Origin: Streptomyces sp. 11x1
GTDB lineage: Bacteria > Actinomycetota > Actinomycetes > Streptomycetales > Streptomycetaceae
DNA: 64,000 bases
Assembly: GCF_032598905.1 (NCBI RefSeq)
Contig: NZ_CP122458.1
Coordinates: 3,906,001 to 3,970,000 of the forward strand
Direction of reading: 5' to 3'
The first letter of the stretch is position 1. Every line of letters starts with the position of its first letter. Below the pieces are notes generated by a model. It saw only the letters and a list, made by a program, of their open reading frames with translations. It made no database searches and was not told the origin of the DNA. Below, piece by piece: positions 17,105-26,432 of this stretch. The translations under genes were made by a program, and so were the position numbers.

Positions 17105-18658
17105 TCATATCCAGTCCAGCCGCCACAGCCGGAAGACGCCGGTGTCGTCGGACAGGTACTGCGCCCCGCCGACCTCCTCGGTGCTGAGCACGTACTCCTT
17201 GCGCTGCCACAGCGGGATCATCGGCACGTCCTGGGCCACGACCTCCTGGAGCTCCTTGAGGTCGTCGGCGGCCCGGCTGCGGTCCTCGTACCGCCGGCTG
17301 TCCTTGATCAGCCGGTCGGCCTGCCCACTGCCGTAGCCGTTGTTCAGGGAGCCGCCGGTGCCGACGAGGGGTCCGCTGAAGGTGTCGGGGTCGGGGTAGT
17401 CGGCGACCCAGCCCACCCCGTACGCGTCCAGCTTGCCCTCGGCGTACCGCTTCTGGAACGCCGTCCACTCGTACGCCTTGGTGGTCACGTAGAACAGCCC
17501 GCTCGCCTCCAGCTGCTGCTTCAGTTCGGCGGCCTCGGCGGCGGTCGAACCGCTGCCCTCGGTGTAGCCGAAGGTGAAGCGGACCGGCATGCCGACACCG
17601 GCCTCGTCGAGCAGCTTGCGGGCCCGCTGCGGGTCGGGCCGGGGGTTGGCCTCGAAGAACGAGGTCGTGTGGCCCGTGAGTCCGGCCGGGATGAGCGAGT
17701 ACAGGGGCTCGGTGGTGCCCTGGTAGACCTCGGCGACCAGCTTCTCTCGGTTGATCAGCGCGGCCAGCGCCTGCCGCACCCGGCGGTCCTGGAACGGCGA
17801 GCCCACCCGCACGTTGAGCACCAGGTTGCGGGTCTCGGTGCTGTCGGCCTCGGTGACCCGCTGGTCGAGGTCGCTGGGCGAGACGGCGGCGAGCGTCGCG
17901 GGCGGCAGCGTGCGCGTGGCGACGTCCACCCGGCGCGCCTTCCACGCCTCCTGCAGCGCCTCCGAGTTCTCGTAGTAGCGCATCAGGACCGGGGTGCGGG
18001 CCCCCTGGGCGTCGCCCTGGTAGCCGTCGTTGGGGGTGAGGCGGGCCTGCCCGTCGCCGTACGACGTCAGGGTGTACGGGCCGGTGCCGTCGGCGCCGCC
18101 GTCCGTGCGGAGCCGGTTGACGGGGTATCTGGTCCGGTCGACGATCGAGCCGGCGCCGGTGGCCACCTTGAACGGGAACGTGGCGTCCGGCGAGGACAGA
18201 CGGAAGGTGACGGTCGGCCCGTCCGCGCTGACCGACTGCAGGGTGTCGAGCAACCCGGCCGGTCCGACGTCGGAGTTGACGCGCTTGACCCGGTCGAAGG
18301 AGTACTTGACGTCCTTCCCGGTGACCTCGCGTCCGCTGGGGAATGTCAGGCCGGGGCGCAGGACGCAGCGGTAGACGGTGAGCGCGTTGCCGAGGAACTC
18401 ACAGCTGCGGGCGGCGTCCGGCACGGGAGCCGCGCCGCCCGGTTCGAAGGTCAGCAGCGACTGGAACACGTTGTTGAACAGGGCCCAGGATCCGGCGTCG
18501 TAGGCTCCGGCCGGGTCCAGCGAGGTGACCTTGTCGGTCGTGCCGACGACGATCGTCCTGTTCTCGTCCCGCTGAGCCGGCATCAGCTGCCAGCCACCGA
18601 TCGCCGCGATCGCCACCACCAGCAGCGACGCGAGAATCCGTATGCGAACCGATCGCAT
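17105..18658 (-). CDS. ABC transporter substrate-binding protein, family 5 (peptide/nickel type), orphan
   Basis: 517 residues. The N-terminal hydrophobic segment (residues 7-25) targets it to the membrane; no Cys-containing lipobox is present, so it is either secreted or held by an uncleaved helix. The SBP_bac_5 domain spans residues about 40-510: VVGTTDKVTSLDPAGAYD, GREVTGKDVKYSFDRVK, and the C-terminal VPMIPLWQRKEY. Family members bind oligopeptides or related solutes. No permease or ATPase genes are adjacent, so it is an orphan receptor. The start at ATG 18658 has the GGAAGGGG ribosome site; an upstream in-frame ATG at 18724 does not. Confidence 0.88.
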   Translation of the reverse strand: MRSVRIRILASLLVVAIAAIGGWQLMPAQRDENRTIVVGTTDKVTSLDPAGAYDAGSWALFNNVFQSLLTFEPGGAAPVPDAARSCEFLGNALTVYRCVLRPGLTFPSGREVTGKDVKYSFDRVKRVNSDVGPAGLLDTLQSVSADGPTVTFRLSSPDATFPFKVATGAGSIVDRTRYPVNRLRTDGGADGTGPYTLTSYGDGQARLTPNDGYQGDAQGARTPVLMRYYENSEALQEAWKARRVDVATRTLPPATLAAVSPSDLDQRVTEADSTETRNLVLNVRVGSPFQDRRVRQALAALINREKLVAEVYQGTTEPLYSLIPAGLTGHTTSFFEANPRPDPQRARKLLDEAGVGMPVRFTFGYTEGSGSTAAEAAELKQQLEASGLFYVTTKAYEWTAFQKRYAEGKLDAYGVGWVADYPDPDTFSGPLVGTGGSLNNGYGSGQADRLIKDSRRYEDRSRAADDLKELQEVVAQDVPMIPLWQRKEYVLSTEEVGGAQYLSDDTGVFRLWRLDWI

Positions 18659-18850
18659 CGGTGCCCCTTCCAAGGACCCCACCCGGCCCACTACGCACAG
18701 TGGTTCCGCGATGGCGCGGATCACCTAACCACAGTCGGCTGTGTGGACGGAAGACAGGTTTTGTTGAGTTGAGAAAGAACTTGGTAAGCATGTCGCCATA
18801 TGTGCCCGAAAGCCTTCCGTACCTGTAGCGGAAGCCTTCCTGACGAACCG

Positions 18851-20182
18851 TCACGCCTGCTTCGACGCCAGCTCCACGACCGTGATGTCCGAGGGCGCCC
18901 CGACCCGCACCGGCGGCCCCCAGGCGCCCGCGCCGCGGGTCACGTAGAGCTGGGTGTCTCCGTAGCGCTCCAGCCCCGCGAGGGTCGGATTGGCGGCCTG
19001 CGCGACATAGGTCATGGGCCACATCTGGCCACCGTGGGTGTGACCTGAGAGCTGGAGGTCGACGCCGTGGTCGACGGCGGCGTGGATCTGGACGGGCTGG
19101 TGGGCCATGAGCACCACGGCCCGCGAGGTGTCCCGGTCGCCGAGCGCCTTGGCGAAGTCGGGGCCCTGGCCCTCGTCCTCGCCCGCGATGTCGTTCACCC
19201 CGGCGAGGTCGAGGTACGGCAGTTCACGGCGGGCGTTCTCCAGCGGCGTCAGCCCCAGCCGCCGCACCTCGTCGACCCACTGCTCGGCGCCGGAGATGTA
19301 CTCGTGGTTGCCGGTGACGAAGTAGCTGCCGTGCCGTGCCTTCAGTCCGGCGAGCGGTGCCGCCGCCGGGCCGAGGTCCGCCACATCGCCGTCGACCAGG
19401 TCGCCGACCACCGCGATCAGGTCGGGCTGCGTCGAGTTGATCGTGTCGACGACCTTCTGCGCGAAGCCCCGGCCCAGCATCGGCGAGAGGTGGATGTCGC
19501 TGACCACCGCGATCCGGAAGCCGTGCGCGGCGCGCGGCAGCTTCGCCAGCGGCACGGTGACCCGCTTGAGCTTGGGTCCGCGTACGACGCCGTAGGTGCC
19601 GTAGCCGACCGTGCCCACGGCGGCCGCGGCGACGGCGCCGCCCACCACCCGGGAGACGAAGAGGCGGCGGGAGGGGTCGGCCGGGGTCGCAGGGGCGGTC
19701 GGGTCCGGGGGTTCCGGCGCGCGGGGCGGCGCCGACTGTCCGGGGTCGGCGGGCTGCGCGGGCTCGACGGGCTGTACGGACTCGGCGGACTGTGCGGACT
19801 GCGCGCCCGCCGGGACCGGCTCCCGCACCGCGGGCTCCGGCTGCCGCGCGGGCTCCGGGACGCGCCGCGCCACCAGGCGGCGTACGAGAGGGCGTAGCAG
19901 TTCCCCCACCAGAAGGGCGAGGAGCAGGTACAGCGCGAGGGCGAGCCACATGAAGCCCGGCCAGGTCAGCGTCTGCTGCAGCCAGAAGGGCGCGCCGGTG
20001 CGCTCGGCCGCGAAGCCGCCGATCATCAGCACCGGCCCCGCGACGAACACCGCCGTGCCCACGCGTCTGGCCGGGCCCGGCCCGCGTGTCGTGTCGCGCA
20101 CCAGGCGGCGCCACGCGTACCAGTGCAGCGCGCCGAAGAGGGCCAGCACCAGCAGGAGCACCAGGACGAAGACGACGGTCAT
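18851..20182 (-). CDS. Membrane-anchored metallophosphoesterase
   Basis: 443 residues. The N-terminal about 115 residues contain four predicted helices, followed by a Pro/Gln/Ser-rich linker, a further hydrophobic helix near 170-190, and a calcineurin-like phosphoesterase domain with every metal-binding motif: VVSDIHLSP, VVGDLVDGD, VTGNHEY, LMAHQP and SGHTHGGQ. The domain is expected to face outside, like YkuE/YaeI-type enzymes. The substrate is unknown, perhaps a phosphorylated lipid. Its ATG at 20182 overlaps the stop of the upstream SCO4848-family gene by one base (TGATG), so the two are coupled. Confidence 0.9.
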   Translation of the reverse strand: MTVVFVLVLLLVLALFGALHWYAWRRLVRDTTRGPGPARRVGTAVFVAGPVLMIGGFAAERTGAPFWLQQTLTWPGFMWLALALYLLLALLVGELLRPLVRRLVARRVPEPARQPEPAVREPVPAGAQSAQSAESVQPVEPAQPADPGQSAPPRAPEPPDPTAPATPADPSRRLFVSRVVGGAVAAAAVGTVGYGTYGVVRGPKLKRVTVPLAKLPRAAHGFRIAVVSDIHLSPMLGRGFAQKVVDTINSTQPDLIAVVGDLVDGDVADLGPAAAPLAGLKARHGSYFVTGNHEYISGAEQWVDEVRRLGLTPLENARRELPYLDLAGVNDIAGEDEGQGPDFAKALGDRDTSRAVVLMAHQPVQIHAAVDHGVDLQLSGHTHGGQMWPMTYVAQAANPTLAGLERYGDTQLYVTRGAGAWGPPVRVGAPSDITVVELASKQA

Positions 20183-20439
20183 CACGAGGCACTCCCGGGT
20201 GCGGCTCGGCGAAGGGCGCGCAGCCCGCGCAACCCGATGACCCCGATGGCCGTCCCCAGAACAAAGGAGACGACGGCGAGCGTCAGATGCACCCAGAAGT
20301 ACGCCGTCGGATCACCCGCGTCGTCGAACGCGAGCCCGCTGCCGTCCTTCCAGAGGTTCTTGACGAAAGTGATCCAGATGACCCAGCTCCACACCCCGAA
20401 GGCGAGCAGGAACCAGGAGAGGGGGCGGCTGAGCTTCAT
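20182..20439 (-). CDS. SCO4848-family membrane protein
   Basis: 85 residues, two transmembrane helices (about 6-28 and 50-72) joined by a short loop with FVKNLWKDGSGLAF. Small membrane proteins of this kind are conserved next to a D-Ala-D-Ala carboxypeptidase and a metallophosphoesterase in Streptomyces, exactly the arrangement here. Function unknown. The start at ATG 20439 gives the conserved N-terminus MKLSRPLSWFLLAFG; the preceding in-frame codons look non-coding. It overlaps the downstream phosphoesterase start by one base. Confidence 0.85.
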   Translation of the reverse strand: MKLSRPLSWFLLAFGVWSWVIWITFVKNLWKDGSGLAFDDAGDPTAYFWVHLTLAVVSFVLGTAIGVIGLRGLRALRRAAPGSAS

Positions 20440-20566
20440 GCGTTCAGTATCGCCGTCGAGCGTCCGGGTATCGCGCCGGGGTGCGAGCGGGGGCGTGAGC
20501 AGGAGTCGGAGCGCCACGGGGCGCTCCAGTGGGATTTACCGGTCGGAGCCATGTACTTTCTCGATC

Positions 20567-21868
20567 GTGCCCGCCTCCAAGAAGACCGTCAGGCGCCCCC
20601 TGTCGGTCACCTCAGCCACCCTGCTGTCTCTCTCCCTGGCCTCGCTGCCGCTGTTGACGGCCGGCCCGGCCTTCGCGGCGAAGCCGTCGCCGAGTTCGAG
20701 CGCCTCGCCGTCCGCGACTCCCCCGGCGACCATGTCGACCGTCGGCGGCGAGGCACTCGGCCGGCCCGGCACGCAGGCCAGCCTCGGCAGCGACGCGCCC
20801 GTGCTGCCCAAGGGCATCAGCGCCCGCTCCTGGATCGTCGCCGACGCCGAGTCGGGCGAGGTGCTGGCCGCGCACAACGCGCACTGGCGGCTGGCCCCCG
20901 CGAGCACGCTGAAAATGCTGTTCGCGGACACGCTGCTGCCGAAGTTCAACAAGGACGACGAGCACAAGGTCGTGCCCGCCGATCTGGCGGGGGTCGGCTC
21001 GGGCTCCAGCATGGTCGGCATAAAGGAGGACGAGACGTACACCGTCCACGACCTGTGGCTCGGTGTCTTCCTTCGCTCTGGCAACGACGCGGTGCATGTC
21101 CTGTCGGCCATGAACGGCGGGGTGAAGCAGACCGTCGCGGACATGAACGCGCACGCCGAGGAACTCCAGGCCCTGGACACGCACGCGGTCAGCCCGGACG
21201 GGTACGACGCGAAGGGGCAGGTGTCGTCCGCCTACGACCTGACGCTGATCGCCAGGTCGGGGCTGCAGAAGAAGGACTTCCGGGAGTACTGCTCCACCGT
21301 GCGGGCGAAGTTCCCGGGCGAGACGAAGAAGGGCAAGAACGGCAAGAAGAGCCGTTCGTCCTTCGAGATCCAGAACACCAACCGGCTGCTCACCGGGGAC
21401 AGCGGCCTCGACTCCTACCAGGGCATCGCGGGTGTGAAGAACGGCAACACCACGAACGCGGGCGCCACGTTCACCGGGGTCGCCGAGCGCGGCGGCCGGG
21501 TCCTCCTCGTCACCGTCATGCACCCGGAGAAGGAGGAGCACAACCAGGTCTACAAGGAGACCGCGAGCCTCCTCGACTGGGGGTTCAAGGCGGCGGGCAA
21601 GGTGACGCCGGTGGGTGAGCTCGTGCCGCCCAAGGGCGCGGACACCTCCGGTGGGGGTGCCGACGAGCCGAGCGCACAGCCGGGGGCTACGGCGTCCGCG
21701 TCGGCGTCGGTCTCCGGTGGGGCGGGCGGGAAGTCGGTCGCGTCGGGTGCGTCCGGTGGGGGCGGCGGGGTCGGGGTTGCCCTCGGGATCATGGGGGGCG
21801 TGCTGGTGTTGGTGGCCGGTGGGGTGTTTCTGGTGAATCGGAAGTGGCCTCTGCGGGGCAGCAAGTAG
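20567..21868 (+). CDS. D-alanyl-D-alanine carboxypeptidase (peptidase S11)
   Basis: 433 residues from GTG 20567. Signal peptide to about residue 37 (LLTAGPAFA), a Ser/Pro-rich spacer, then the DD-peptidase domain with the nucleophile in PASTLKML (SxxK), the RSGND motif (SxN), and GVKNGNTTNAG in the place of the KTG motif (here K-N-G). It trims the terminal D-Ala from peptidoglycan stem peptides outside the membrane. Residues about 340-400 are Gly/Ser/Ala rich and the C-terminal helix with RK tail (about 400-425) anchors the enzyme in the membrane. Divergent from the SCO4848-family gene. Confidence 0.93.
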   Translation: MPASKKTVRRPLSVTSATLLSLSLASLPLLTAGPAFAAKPSPSSSASPSATPPATMSTVGGEALGRPGTQASLGSDAPVLPKGISARSWIVADAESGEVLAAHNAHWRLAPASTLKMLFADTLLPKFNKDDEHKVVPADLAGVGSGSSMVGIKEDETYTVHDLWLGVFLRSGNDAVHVLSAMNGGVKQTVADMNAHAEELQALDTHAVSPDGYDAKGQVSSAYDLTLIARSGLQKKDFREYCSTVRAKFPGETKKGKNGKKSRSSFEIQNTNRLLTGDSGLDSYQGIAGVKNGNTTNAGATFTGVAERGGRVLLVTVMHPEKEEHNQVYKETASLLDWGFKAAGKVTPVGELVPPKGADTSGGGADEPSAQPGATASASASVSGGAGGKSVASGASGGGGGVGVALGIMGGVLVLVAGGVFLVNRKWPLRGSK

Positions 21869-21962
21869 GGCGGTCCGGGAGCGGCTGCCTCGCTGGGGTC
21901 CGGTCCGGTCCGATGCGGGGTGCGGGTCTCGTCGTGGTTGCTCGCGCCGTTCCCCGCGCCCC

Positions 21963-22898
21963 TTACGGGGCGGTGGTGCCGGTCGGGGGCATGAGATCTT
22001 CTGCGCTCCCGGCGCCTCCGGTGTCCCCCGCGCCTCCTGCCTCCCCGCTCTCCTTGCTGTCCTCTGCCGTCCATGCCGCGCAGTACAGCAGGAGCTTGGT
22101 GGTGAAGTTGATCCAGAGGAGGAGGGCGATGGGGACGCCGAAGGCGCCGTACACGCTCTTCGAGGCGATGCCCTGGATGTAGCCGCTGAGGAGGAGCTTG
22201 AGGAGTTCGAAGCCCACGGCTCCTATGAGGGCGGCCACCACGAGGCGGCGACGGGGCGGCTGGACGCCCGGGAGCAGGGTGAGGACGTAGAGGAGGAGCA
22301 GGAAGGCGGCCAGGACGGCGACGGCGAACGCGGCGAGGCGCAGGAGGATGCCGCCCCAGCCGTCGCGGTCGATGCCGAGCTGGTCGGCGAACCGGCCCAC
22401 GGCCCAGGAGGCGGCGGCGGAAGCGGCCAGCGATACGAGGACCGCGCCACCGAGACCGGCCAGCAGGCCCGTGTCCTTGCCCTTGGCGAGGACGGGGTTC
22501 TCGTCGGGGTCCTCCTTCTCCCACACCGCGCGCAGACACCCGCGCATCTCGCCGACCCAGCCGATGCCGGTGAACAGCAGCAGCGCGCCTGCGATGATCC
22601 CGACCGTACCGGCGTTGTCGACGAGGCCCGCGACGTCGAGCTGGTCGGAGATGCCGGGCACCTGCTCACTGAGCCGGTCCTCCAGCTCCTGCTGCCGGTC
22701 CTTGCCGAGGGTCGCCGCGACGATGGCCGCCGCCAGGGTCAGCAGCGGGAACAGCGCCAGGAAGCTGATGAACGTCATCGCCGCGGCCAGCCGGGTCCAC
22801 CTCACCCGCTCCAGCCGCTCGTACGAGCGCCACGCGTGCGTGGTCATCAGACGCTCCACCCAAGGACCCACCCCGGGGAGCTTTTTCAGCCAGTCCAT
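21963..22898 (-). CDS. YihY/virulence factor BrkB family membrane protein
   Basis: 311 residues with about six transmembrane helices between residues 35 and 275. The conserved N-terminal block RLAAAMTFISFLALFPLLTL, the GWVGEMRGCLRAVWE segment and the final YGAFGVPIALLLWINFTTKL are diagnostic of the YihY/BrkB family (once mislabelled RNase BN). The transport or structural role is unresolved. The C-terminal 45 residues are Gly/Ala/Glu-rich. ATG at 22898; the gene is monocistronic, with the DPPR synthase gene ending 105 bp upstream. Confidence 0.9.
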   Translation of the reverse strand: MDWLKKLPGVGPWVERLMTTHAWRSYERLERVRWTRLAAAMTFISFLALFPLLTLAAAIVAATLGKDRQQELEDRLSEQVPGISDQLDVAGLVDNAGTVGIIAGALLLFTGIGWVGEMRGCLRAVWEKEDPDENPVLAKGKDTGLLAGLGGAVLVSLAASAAASWAVGRFADQLGIDRDGWGGILLRLAAFAVAVLAAFLLLLYVLTLLPGVQPPRRRLVVAALIGAVGFELLKLLLSGYIQGIASKSVYGAFGVPIALLLWINFTTKLLLYCAAWTAEDSKESGEAGGAGDTGGAGSAEDLMPPTGTTAP

Positions 22899-23002
22899 GA
22901 TCCGAACTCTGCCCCAGTCGCCGACACCCGATACCGGGTACCCCCGGACCGGTTCGCGTATCCCCTCCCGACGTCATCATCTGCGGCGGCGTGACGACCG
23001 GC

Positions 23003-23971
23003 TCACCAGTCCGCGACCGCCAGCCCGTACATCGTCAGCCACACGGCGCCGATGAGGGTGAGGGCACGGTCGCGCAGGATGACGTCCTCGGGTTCACCGG
23101 CGGTGCCCCGGTCGGCGAAGACGGCGTAGCGGAGGACGGCGAGAACGAAGGCGATCATGGAGAGCTGCCGCCAGGGCAGCACGCCGGCGGCGGGTACGCC
23201 GCCTTCCTCCAGGGCCCAGAGGCAGTAGCCGAGCACGGCGACCCCGGCTGCCAACTGCCAGACGAACCGGAGGTGTCCGGCGGTGCACTCGGTGAGCAGG
23301 GCCCGGGTCGCGCCCGCCCGGTCGGCCAGCTGCACGGCCTCCGAGTACCGCTTGGCGGCGACCATGAACAGCGCGCCGAACCCGGTGGTGATCAGGAACC
23401 AGCGGGAGAGCGGGATGCCCAGCGCGAGTCCGCCGATCATCGCCCGCATCAGGAAGCCGGTGGTGACGACCGCCAGATCGACGACCAGGACGTGCTTGAG
23501 GCTGACGCAGTAGGCGAGTTGGAGTCCGAGGTACGCCGTCAGCAGCGCGGCGGTGTACGGCGAGCAGAGCCAGGCGGCGCCCAGGGGCGCGAGCACGGCG
23601 AGGGCGCCCCCGACTCCGTACGCGACGGCGACAGGCACCTGCCCGGCGGCGACCGGCCGGTGGCGCTTGACGGGGTGGGCACGGTCCGCGTCGGCGTCCC
23701 GCGCGTCGTTGACGAGGTACACGGCGGCGGCACAGGCCGTGAAGAGGACGAAGACGAGCGGGAGTTGGACCATCGCGCGAGGAGTGAAGAGCTCCCCGGC
23801 GGCCGCGGGCGCGGCGACGACCAGGGTGTTCTTGATCCATTGCCGGGGCCGGGTCGTTCGGAGGAGCCCGCGGACGAGGCCCGCCTTCGGGGGCGCCTGT
23901 CCGGAATGCGTTCGGCGCTCCAGGACCACGGCGCTCCCCGGCGTGCGCCCTGCCATCGTGCACTCAGCCAT
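23003..23971 (-). CDS. Decaprenyl-phosphate phosphoribosyltransferase-like UbiA-family prenyltransferase
   Basis: 322 residues, about eight to nine transmembrane helices. The Asp-rich site NDARDADADRAHPVKRHRPV is the NDxxDxxxD motif with the HPxKxxRP tail typical of the mycobacterial Rv3806c type, which transfers 5-phosphoribose from PRPP to decaprenyl phosphate at the membrane. The N-terminal RTTRPRQWIKN also fits this subfamily rather than quinone-pathway UbiA. The start at ATG 23971 lies inside the end of the upstream PAP2 phosphatase gene (8-bp overlap), so translation is coupled. Together with PAP2 and the DprE1/E2-like genes it forms a polyprenyl-phospho-pentose pathway set. Confidence 0.88.
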   Translation of the reverse strand: MAECTMAGRTPGSAVVLERRTHSGQAPPKAGLVRGLLRTTRPRQWIKNTLVVAAPAAAGELFTPRAMVQLPLVFVLFTACAAAVYLVNDARDADADRAHPVKRHRPVAAGQVPVAVAYGVGGALAVLAPLGAAWLCSPYTAALLTAYLGLQLAYCVSLKHVLVVDLAVVTTGFLMRAMIGGLALGIPLSRWFLITTGFGALFMVAAKRYSEAVQLADRAGATRALLTECTAGHLRFVWQLAAGVAVLGYCLWALEEGGVPAAGVLPWRQLSMIAFVLAVLRYAVFADRGTAGEPEDVILRDRALTLIGAVWLTMYGLAVADW

Positions 23972-24509
23972 CACCGCTCACCACCCAGCGCGCACCCAAC
24001 CGCGCCGTGAGCGCCCCGAGCGCCACGCCCGCCGCCACGTCCGACGGATAGTGCACACCGACGACGAGCCGGGAGACGCACATCGCCGCGGCGAGCGGCG
24101 CGGCGGCGGACAGCAGCAGCGGGGCGCCGCCCAGTGCTCCGTGGGCCACGACGGCGACCGCCGCGGCCGCCGAACTCGCGTGCGAGCTGGGGAAGGAGTG
24201 CCGTCCGATCGTGCCGACCAGCGGCTCGACGTGTGCGGGGCGCGGTCGCCGTACGACGCGTTTGACGCCCATGCTGGCCAGATGCGCCCCGGCGGTCAGC
24301 GCCGTGCCGCGCAGCCACACACGACGCCGCTCCCGGTCGACGGCGGCCCCCGCCAGCCCGGCCGCGAGCCACAGCAGGCCGTGCTCCCCGACCCGGGACA
24401 GCCCGCGCGCGGCGCTCGCGACACGCGGGTCGGCACCACGGGCGTGCAGCGCGGAGAGGAGCCGCCGGTCCAGTCCCCGCACGCCCTTGACGACGTCAAC
24501 TTCATCCAT
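23964..24509 (-). CDS. PAP2-superfamily phosphatase, probable polyprenylphosphoryl-phosphoribose phosphatase
   Basis: 181 residues with several membrane helices. All three PAP2 motifs are present: KRVVRRPRP (KxxxxxxRP), SFPSSHASS (PSGH type, here PSSH) and SRLVVGVHYPSDV (SRxxxxxHxxxD). It overlaps the UbiA-type phosphoribosyltransferase gene downstream and is divergent from the DprE1-like gene. In mycobacteria the homologous pair (Rv3806c-Rv3807c) makes decaprenylphosphoryl ribose, the phosphatase removing the 5-phosphate. The same role is inferred here from context. Confidence 0.87.
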   Translation of the reverse strand: MDEVDVVKGVRGLDRRLLSALHARGADPRVASAARGLSRVGEHGLLWLAAGLAGAAVDRERRRVWLRGTALTAGAHLASMGVKRVVRRPRPAHVEPLVGTIGRHSFPSSHASSAAAAVAVVAHGALGGAPLLLSAAAPLAAAMCVSRLVVGVHYPSDVAAGVALGALTARLGARWVVSGDG

Positions 24510-24652
24510 GCGACGCCACTCTCGCGGGCGACCGGGCCGGAGCTACGGCAATCTTGAACGACATCCCACTAATCACCCATTTCGGTGAGGCGACCGAGCG
24601 GCCGCACCGACGTGCCCGACTCCTCCTTATACGCGGCGATACGGTCGCGAGC

Positions 24653-26341
24653 ATGCCAGCCGACGCCGCCCCGACCTCCCCGGCTCCCCCGCCCGCCGGC
24701 CCACGCCGTGCCACACCCGCCCCCGGCTCCGCCTCTACCTCTACCTCTGCCTCTGCGTCCGCCTCGACCTCCGACGCCGCCCCCGCTCCCGCTCCCGCTC
24801 CCGTCACGGTCACCGGCTGGGGCCGCACCGCGCCGAGCGCCGCACGGTTGGTCCGTCCGCGCACCTACGAGGAGGCCGCGGCCGCCGTACGGGCGTGCGG
24901 GGCGCAGGGGGCGCGGGGCGGGATCGCCCGGGGGCTCGGGCGGGCGTACGGCGACGCGGCGCACAACGCGGGCGGCGCCGTCCTCGACATGACCGGCCTC
25001 GACCGGGTCCACGCCATCGACGCGGACGGCGGCACCGTGCTGTGCGACGCGGGCGTCTCGCTGCACCGGCTGATGGAGGTCCTGCTCCCCCTGGGCTGGT
25101 TCGTGCCGGTGACCCCGGGGACCCGTCAGGTGACCGTCGGCGGCGCCATCGCGGCCGACATCCACGGCAAGAACCACCATGTCTCCGGGTCCTTCGCCCG
25201 CCATGTGCTCTCCCTGGACCTGCTCACGGCCGACGGCGAGATCCGCACGGTCGTCCCCGGCACCCCGCTCTTCGACGCCACGGCCGGCGGCATGGGCCTC
25301 ACCGGCGTCATCCTCACCGCGACCGTCCGCCTCCTGCCCGTCGAGACGTCCTGGATGTGCGTCGACACCGAACGCGCGCGCGACCTCGACGACCTCCTCG
25401 CCCGCCTCACGGCCACGGACCGCTACTACCGTTACTCCGTCGCCTGGATCGATCTGCTCGCCAAGGGCTCCGCGACGGGCCGAGCGGTGCTCACCCGCGG
25501 CGACCACGCGCCCCTGGAGGCCCTGGAGACGCGGTGGCGGGGGAACGCGGGGCGAGGGTCGGCGTGGACACAGCCGTCCGGAACGCCGTGGACACCGGCC
25601 TCGGGATCACCGTGGGCACCGCCGTCGGGAGCGCCGTGGACGCCGCCGTCGGGCGTGTCCCGGGTCTCGTCCACGCGCGCGCGTGCGGGTCGCCTTGCGC
25701 TCGGTGACGCGTGGCGGTTCCGCAGGGGCGCGCCCGTCGGCCCGCTGGAGTTCCGCACCCCCCGCCTCCCCGCCGCCCCCTCCTTCGTCCCCGACGGTCT
25801 TCTCGGCCGTACGGCCATGGGGCTCTTCAACGAGTTCTGGTACCGCCGCGCGCCCCGGTCCCGCACCGACGAACTCCAGCGCATCTCCACCTTCTTCCAC
25901 CCCCTCGACGGGGTCCCGCACTGGAACCGGATCTACGGCCGGTCCGGCTTCGTGCAGTACCAGTTCGTCGTCGGACACGGCCGGGAGGAGACCCTGCGCC
26001 GGATCGTCCACCGGATCTCGGCGCGCCGCTGCCCCTCCTTCCTCGCCGTGCTGAAGCGGTTCGGCGAGGGCGCCCCCGGCTGGCTGTCCTTCCCGATGCC
26101 CGGCTGGACCCTCGCCCTGGACATCCCGGCGAGCCTGCCCGGTCTCGGCGCCTTCCTGGACTCGCTCGACGAGGAGGTCGCGGCCGCCGCCGGCCGCGTC
26201 TACCTGGCGAAGGACGCCCGGCTACGGCCCGAACTGCTGGCCGCGATGTATCCGAGGCTCCCCGAATTCCGCGCGCTGCGCGAGGAGTTGGACCCGCACG
26301 GGGTCTTCGTCTCGGACCTGGCCCGCCGCCTCGACCTGTGA
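24653..26341 (+). CDS. FAD-binding oxidoreductase, DprE1-like (decaprenylphosphoryl-ribose 2-oxidase type)
   Basis: 562 residues. After about 55 Pro/Ala/Ser-rich residues comes a VAO-type FAD domain: ARGLGRAYGDAAHNAGG, PGTRQVTVGGAIAADIHGKN and GGMGLTGVILTATVRLLP are the flavin-binding segments known from DprE1. The C-terminal substrate domain includes FFHPLDGVPHWNRIYG, FVQYQFVV and the final LDPHGVFVSDLARRL. The reaction inferred is oxidation of polyprenylphosphoryl-ribose at C2. An insertion of four 8-residue WTPPSG-type repeats (residues 304-335, 25562-25657) is unusual. Start uncertain: ATG 24653 preferred over TTG 24554. No clear ribosome site is visible, so it may be leaderless. Confidence 0.87.
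   Translation: MPADAAPTSPAPPPAGPRRATPAPGSASTSTSASASASTSDAAPAPAPAPVTVTGWGRTAPSAARLVRPRTYEEAAAAVRACGAQGARGGIARGLGRAYGDAAHNAGGAVLDMTGLDRVHAIDADGGTVLCDAGVSLHRLMEVLLPLGWFVPVTPGTRQVTVGGAIAADIHGKNHHVSGSFARHVLSLDLLTADGEIRTVVPGTPLFDATAGGMGLTGVILTATVRLLPVETSWMCVDTERARDLDDLLARLTATDRYYRYSVAWIDLLAKGSATGRAVLTRGDHAPLEALETRWRGNAGRGSAWTQPSGTPWTPASGSPWAPPSGAPWTPPSGVSRVSSTRARAGRLALGDAWRFRRGAPVGPLEFRTPRLPAAPSFVPDGLLGRTAMGLFNEFWYRRAPRSRTDELQRISTFFHPLDGVPHWNRIYGRSGFVQYQFVVGHGREETLRRIVHRISARRCPSFLAVLKRFGEGAPGWLSFPMPGWTLALDIPASLPGLGAFLDSLDEEVAAAAGRVYLAKDARLRPELLAAMYPRLPEFRALREELDPHGVFVSDLARRLDL
25562..25657 (+). repeat. Four 24-bp in-frame tandem repeats inside the DprE1-like gene
   Basis: Four imperfect 24-bp units, each starting (C/G)CGTGG and encoding [A/P]W[T/A][Q/P]x SG x. 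They insert a Trp-Pro-Ser-Gly stretch into the middle of the oxidase, where DprE1 proteins normally have only a short loop. The number of units may vary between strains. Confidence 0.75.
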
Positions 26342-26432
26342 ACGCCATGCCGTGAGCGCTGTGTCGTCAGCGCCGTGCCGTGAGCGTGGCGCCCACCCCT
26401 GCCCCCACCGTCCCCCACACCCAGGAGCTGTC

